Shown here: piece after piece, positions 60,027 to 64,000 of the stretch
Layout: the number at the start of each line of letters is the position of its first letter
Position numbering within the stretch: position 1 is the stretch's first letter
Assembly (NCBI GenBank): GCA_964425225.1
Contig: CAYRMD010000013.1
Location: 1 to 64,000 of the forward strand
Direction: 5' to 3'
Length of the DNA stretch: 64,000 bases
Source of the DNA: BPJU01 sp964425225
GTDB lineage: Bacteria > Planctomycetota > Planctomycetia > Pirellulales > Pirellulaceae
Notes under the pieces: model-generated
The model's database searches: none
What the model was told of the DNA's origin: nothing
Seen by the model: only the letters and a program-made list of their open reading frames with translations
Position numbers and translations under genes: made by a program

Positions 60027-61787
60027 ATGGTGCGAACTCTTCAGGTTATACGCGCCTTGATTCTATGGAGCGTGTTGTGGGCAACGCATAAGCTGTGGGG
60101 ACAAGTTCCCGGTGCCGCGGAACTACTACCAGAATCCACGCTAGTTTACGTGGAGTGGCAGCCCGCACGGTTAGTTGATCGGGTTATGAGTCATCCGCTG
60201 GTGCGCCGCATCGAAGCTTCGCCGCAGTATCAAGAGGCTCTGGCGAACGCGCAATTCACCCAACTGCGAGCGGCGGTGACGTTTGTCGAGGCACGACTCG
60301 AGAAGTCGTGGCAAGAGATACTTCGCGCCATGACCGGTCGCGGCCAAGTTTTGGCATTCGATCCCCAAACGAACGGTTGGATAATCCTGGGTTCTGCAGA
60401 CGAGCCGTCAGTACCGGTGCGGTTTCGGGATGCGGTACTGGACTTAGTACGGTATCAGGCTCGGGAGCGTGGGCAGCCTGATCCGATTCGCTCAGCGGAA
60501 TATCGCGGTATCATCGCACATCAGGTGAACCAGGTGAAAGTGGCTGTTTTTGACGAATGGTATCTCGTCACGAATCGCTCCGAATTAGGAAAGGCGGTGT
60601 TGGACAACTACTTGGATAAGAACACGCGTACGTTCGCTTCAAAAACCTCGTTTCGTGAAGCGCGGCAGGTTCGCCGTTCAGGATCCGACGCGTGGGCATT
60701 CGCGGATTTAGACGGTTTGCGACGATCTGGAGCGGCAAGCGAGCTATTTTCCGGTAAGGCGGAGAATCCGGTTGCCGAATTGCTGGTAGGTGGACTACTA
60801 GACCCGCTAAAACATGCTCCCTATGCGGCTGCTGATTGGGTGTGGGAAGACAGCCGCGTGGCGTTCCGAGTTTACCTCCCTTTAAAAACCGAGTGGATTT
60901 CCGAGCCGCGCCAGTACTTTTTCGGGAGCCACTTGGCCCACCAGGCCGGGCCGCTCCTGCGCCCAGCGGGGACGGTCCTTTCGGTCAGTACGCATCGTGA
61001 TTTGTCCCAGTTTTGGCTACGCGCCCCTGATCTTTTCGATAAAGAAACCAACGACCAACTCGCCCAAGCCGAAAGTATGCTGACCACACTTTTCTCGGGA
61101 CATGATTTTGGGCGCGATATTCTGGGGGCTTTCCAGCCACAGCTCCAACTGGTGGTGGCTCGACAGCAGTTTAGCCCCGATCAGCCCATACCCACTGTGC
61201 GATTACCGGCGGTGGCATTGGTAGGGACGCTCCGTGAGCCCGATACGATGCGGCGCGAATTACGGCGCATTTTCCAAAGTTTGATCGGATTCCTCAATAT
61301 CGTCAATGCGATGCAAGGCCAACCACAACTGGAGCTCGATGAGCAGCGCGACGACGATCTGCATCTAGTCTTGGCTCGATTCGTCCGCGAAGCGGATCGA
61401 AGCCAGACAGCCCCTGTTTCGATACACTACAACTTTGCGCCGACGCTCGGGTTTCACGGATCGCGGTTCGTACTGGCTACCTCACCGACTCTTGCCTGCC
61501 AGGTGCTTCAGGACTGCCCCACTCTGGACGTTCCACAAGGTACAAATACAGCAGTTTGGGTCGACCCTGAACCGCTTTGCCAAATCCTGCTGGACAACCG
61601 CAATGCATTGGTCTCGCAGGGAATACTGGAGCGGGGGCGCAGCCGGCAGGAAGCCGAACAGGAATTCGACCTCTTCCTCGGGTTACTTCGTGCATTCGAC
61701 GGTTTCCGAATGCAGTTGGTGGCCGAGCAGGCGCTGGTGTGGGAGTGGGAACTACGCTTTCGAACCATATCGCTCGACAAGCCGTAG
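60027..61787 (+). CDS. Secreted DUF3352-like protein, unknown function
   Basis: A 586-residue exported protein with a signal peptide (to about residue 25, WGQ-VP). It begins AAELLPESTLVYVEWQPARLVDRVMSHPLVRRIE and has several strand-helix units of the same general style (TLVYVEWQP, TVLSVSTHRDLSQFW, NTAVWVDPEPL), which resemble DUF3352, a bacterial lipoprotein-like family of unknown role. GGGGAG lies nine bases before the ATG. It is followed by the DUF1800 gene after 116 bases in the same direction. Confidence 0.7.
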   Translation: MVRTLQVIRALILWSVLWATHKLWGQVPGAAELLPESTLVYVEWQPARLVDRVMSHPLVRRIEASPQYQEALANAQFTQLRAAVTFVEARLEKSWQEILRAMTGRGQVLAFDPQTNGWIILGSADEPSVPVRFRDAVLDLVRYQARERGQPDPIRSAEYRGIIAHQVNQVKVAVFDEWYLVTNRSELGKAVLDNYLDKNTRTFASKTSFREARQVRRSGSDAWAFADLDGLRRSGAASELFSGKAENPVAELLVGGLLDPLKHAPYAAADWVWEDSRVAFRVYLPLKTEWISEPRQYFFGSHLAHQAGPLLRPAGTVLSVSTHRDLSQFWLRAPDLFDKETNDQLAQAESMLTTLFSGHDFGRDILGAFQPQLQLVVARQQFSPDQPIPTVRLPAVALVGTLREPDTMRRELRRIFQSLIGFLNIVNAMQGQPQLELDEQRDDDLHLVLARFVREADRSQTAPVSIHYNFAPTLGFHGSRFVLATSPTLACQVLQDCPTLDVPQGTNTAVWVDPEPLCQILLDNRNALVSQGILERGRSRQEAEQEFDLFLGLLRAFDGFRMQLVAEQALVWEWELRFRTISLDKP

Positions 61788-61903
61788 TTGGGACGATTCA
61801 GCGTAAGTGATTTCAGAAAGGCTTGCGGACGAGGTGTCCACGACTATCGGCCGCTTTCGCGTCTGATCGTGTGCGAGCTCTCGAAGGTAGCGGAGGCATC
61901 GCC

Positions 61904-63268
61904 ATGGCCATCCCCTGGAATTCGATCGACCCCCAATGGGCGTGGAGCCCGTATGAACCGACTCGCGAAGCCCCATGGAACACAGCACGGGCAGCACATC
62001 TGTTCCGCCGGGCGGCTTTCGGAGCCGATTCCGCACAACTTCAGGAAGCAGTGCAATTGTCACCCCAAGAAGTGGTGGCGCGTTTGTTCGCAACGCCTCC
62101 GTCCTTGGAGAGTTTTGATCAGCAGTCGAAAGATTTAGCCAACTTTGCTCTTGCTACTAGTGATATCGATCGCCTTGCCGCGTGGTGGATACACCGCATG
62201 CTCTACTCGCCCTATCCATTGCAAGAACGTATGACCCTTTTCTGGCACGGGCATTTCGCTACGGGCAACGACAAAGTGGCCGACGTAGAACTTATGTATC
62301 AGCAAAATCGCATGCTTCGAAAACATGCTTTGGGAAATTTTGCTGATATGGTTCATGAGATTTCCCGCGATCCTGCCATGCTTATTTATCTGGATAGCGC
62401 GACAAATCGACGAGCGCATCCCAACGAGAATTATGCCCGCGAGTTAATGGAGCTATTCACCTTAGGTGAAGGTAATTATACGGAGCAAGACGTGCAACAA
62501 TTGGCGCGGTGTTTTACCGGATGGGAAGTTCGGCGCAAACAATTTCGTTTTAATCCGTATCAGAACGACCAGGGGGAAAAAACTCTCTTCGGTCAACGGC
62601 GCGCTTTTACAGGTGATGAAGCTATCGATCTAGTTTTGGCACAGCCTCAGGTCGCTGTTTTTATCGTCCGAAAATGGTTTCGATACTTTTTCGCCGACGA
62701 GCCTCCCGCGCCGGCGGAAGCACTCATACCGCTTGTTGAACAGTTCCGTAAGGAACAACTGAACATCACGAATGTGCTCCGACGTATGCTTTCCAGCCAA
62801 TTGTTTTTCTCTCCGTGGGTGATGGGGCAAAAAGTGCGTTCGCCCATTGATTTTCTCGTTACTACTGTGCGCAGCCTCAGGGCAGCTACCAACGTCCAGT
62901 TGGTCGCTGAACATTCCGGCAAATTGGGACAGAAATTGTTCGTGCCGCCCAACGTGAAAGGATGGGAAGGCGGCCGGGCGTGGATCAATTCGGCCACGGT
63001 CGTTGGTCGGGCAAACGCAGCCCGGCAAATCGTGTTTCACTCGACAACGCGCTTCGACGATCGCGAGCTCGTGGATGTGGCCCGTAGTCACGCCGGAGAG
63101 CAACCTGAAAAGTGGGTTGATTGGCTCGCCGAGTTGCTATTGGCCATTCCATTGCATCCGGCGGCTCGCAAGGAGTTGGTTGACGTCGCGCAATCAAGTA
63201 ATTCGCCCGGTAACCTGCGCGAGGTACTATACCTGATGATGACAATGCCGGAATATCAGTTGGCATGA
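61904..63268 (+). CDS. DUF1800-domain protein
   Basis: DUF1800 proteins are conserved in planctomycetes and are usually next to a DUF1501 partner; no reaction is known. The 454-residue protein has the family marks AAHLFRRAAFGA near residue 32, WWIHRMLYSPYPLQERMTLFWHGHFATG, NYARELMELFTLGEGNYTEQDVQQLARCFTGW, and FVPPNVKGWEGGRAWINSATVV. GGAGG eight bases before the ATG at 61904 decides the start; the frame is open to 61823 but without family similarity. There is no signal peptide. The DUF1501 gene follows after about 480 bases. Confidence 0.9.
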   Translation: MAIPWNSIDPQWAWSPYEPTREAPWNTARAAHLFRRAAFGADSAQLQEAVQLSPQEVVARLFATPPSLESFDQQSKDLANFALATSDIDRLAAWWIHRMLYSPYPLQERMTLFWHGHFATGNDKVADVELMYQQNRMLRKHALGNFADMVHEISRDPAMLIYLDSATNRRAHPNENYARELMELFTLGEGNYTEQDVQQLARCFTGWEVRRKQFRFNPYQNDQGEKTLFGQRRAFTGDEAIDLVLAQPQVAVFIVRKWFRYFFADEPPAPAEALIPLVEQFRKEQLNITNVLRRMLSSQLFFSPWVMGQKVRSPIDFLVTTVRSLRAATNVQLVAEHSGKLGQKLFVPPNVKGWEGGRAWINSATVVGRANAARQIVFHSTTRFDDRELVDVARSHAGEQPEKWVDWLAELLLAIPLHPAARKELVDVAQSSNSPGNLREVLYLMMTMPEYQLA

Positions 63269-63745
63269 CACTGGCCGGCGAGTTTCGGAGTGCACCAGCC
63301 GGGGGGGCGGATACAAAATAGCGTTAACTTTTAAGCCACAAAGGGTGCAGCGAGACTAATATAGCCGAGATGTTGAAAGGAATCGATGTTCTATCATAAC
63401 AATAATCCGGAATAGGGTAAACAGTTAGAAGAAGGTGCTGCGAAACGAACTAACAGTCAAAATCCTAAGATATGACAGGCTGGGACGACGGTAAGAGATT
63501 ACAGGCACGAATATTGGGTGAGGTGGTGGCGATGTGTGGCCACGATTACAAGGATCGCGGCATGTATGAGAAGCACCTTCGATAGCCGCAATCGAACGGG
63601 CGAACGAGCGGTGCTTTTGGAGGTAATATGGTGGTTTGTGTCTTGGGAATTACTTGAGGCACGGGTAGTAAGTGTAGCTTGAGCGCTTACGATAGCGGGC
63701 GTAAAGAGATAGCCGATCTGTAAGAAGAGCATAAGGAGCTGGCGG
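63269..63745. other. Gene-free interval before the DUF1501 gene
   Basis: This 477-base gap is wide for a DUF1800/DUF1501 pair. No gene or repeat could be supported; a G-rich run GGGGGGGCGG occurs near 63301-63310. Confidence 0.4.
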
Positions 63746-64000
63746 ATGGCTAGGGCCTACCACATGTTGAATCGCCGGGAGTTTTTGCGATCGGGTCTTG
63801 CAGGCTCTGGTTTAATGGTTCTTAACGGAGTTGCACCGGCCTTTCTGAAAAAAATCTCGGGGGCACTACCGGTTTCGTCGGAACGAATCCTTGTGGTGCT
63901 CCAATTGTCGGGCGGCAATGACGGGTTGAATACGATCGTTCCTTATCGGGATCCGATTTATTATGCCCGTCGACCGAAACTGGCGATACCTGCGGCGGAT
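63746..64000 (+). CDS. DUF1501 protein (partial, cut by window end)
   Basis: The first 85 codons of a DUF1501 protein, open through the last base of the window. MARAYHMLNRREFLRSGLAGSGLMVLNGVAPAF shows a twin-arginine signal (NRREFLRSG), so export through Tat is likely. It continues with VVLQLSGGNDGLNTIVPYRDPIYYARRP, the family start, where DUF1501 proteins resemble sulfatase-fold hydrolases. AAGGAG lies eight bases before the ATG. The partner is the DUF1800 gene upstream. Confidence 0.88.
   Translation, partial: MARAYHMLNRREFLRSGLAGSGLMVLNGVAPAFLKKISGALPVSSERILVVLQLSGGNDGLNTIVPYRDPIYYARRPKLAIPAAD

Overview
The window looks like a chromosomal segment of a planctomycete, probably Pirellulales-like; the genus cannot be fixed from sequence alone. 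The evidence is a set of families typical of that phylum: a PVC-type heme-binding CxxCH dehydrogenase-like protein, a DUF1800/DUF1501 pair, DUF1080, ThuA and sulfatase secreted proteins, a PQQ-like propeller, and a lone formylmethanofuran:tetrahydromethanopterin formyltransferase. There are no rRNA or tRNA genes, no CRISPR array, no prophage and no intact insertion sequence. Genes are a housekeeping and secreted-protein mix on both strands, separated by unusually repeat-rich intergenic DNA.

Layout. 1-7.4 kb: a decayed DUF4258/DUF2283 toxin-antitoxin-like pair, a DUF1080 protein, larC, small membrane and secreted proteins, a secreted HExxH protein and an orphan Fe(III)-type binding lipoprotein. 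7.6-12.2 kb: a CorC/HlyC membrane protein overlapping tail-to-tail with a PIG-L deacetylase, then a large secreted PHP/CehA-like protein. 12.4-20.1 kb (minus): a likely operon aroH-addB-addA-thrC, joining chorismate mutase and threonine synthase to an AddAB-type recombination nuclease. 20.4-23.3 kb: a TPR-thioredoxin-like gene split by one amber codon, then a SpoU methyltransferase. 23.5-28.4 kb (minus): D-threonine aldolase-like protein, heme-binding dehydrogenase and an M50 protease whose frame runs far into its neighbour.

28.4-29.9 kb is a gene-free repeat island. 29.9-34.9 kb: EamA transporter, PYROXD2-like oxidoreductase, a conserved unknown and a four-domain S1 protein, convergent with csrA. 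36-42.4 kb: PQQ propeller and ThuA pair, methyltransferase, sulfatase, carbamoylputrescine amidase-like hydrolase and bioD. 42.8-49.9 kb: PflX-like radical SAM protein, clpS-mtaB (overlapping), an M20 dipeptidase, serS and ftr. 50.3-55.8 kb: small unknowns, aroB, dprA, an SH3-like secreted protein and a second secreted HExxH protein. 55.8-57.6 kb is the second repeat island. 57.6-64 kb: TolC-like lipoprotein with a 4-nt overlapping small lipoprotein, then a DUF3352-like secreted protein, DUF1800 and the start of a DUF1501 protein cut by the window edge.

The most distinctive signal is intergenic. At least two long degenerate repeats are shared between islands 20-28 kb apart, and a family of short fold-back elements (core AACGCAAAGGCGC) recurs in at least six gaps. 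I found no new multi-gene defence or metabolic system that I can defend from sequence alone; the best leads are these repeats, the amber-split TPR-redoxin gene, the read-into-neighbour M50 gene and the decayed toxin-antitoxin pair.
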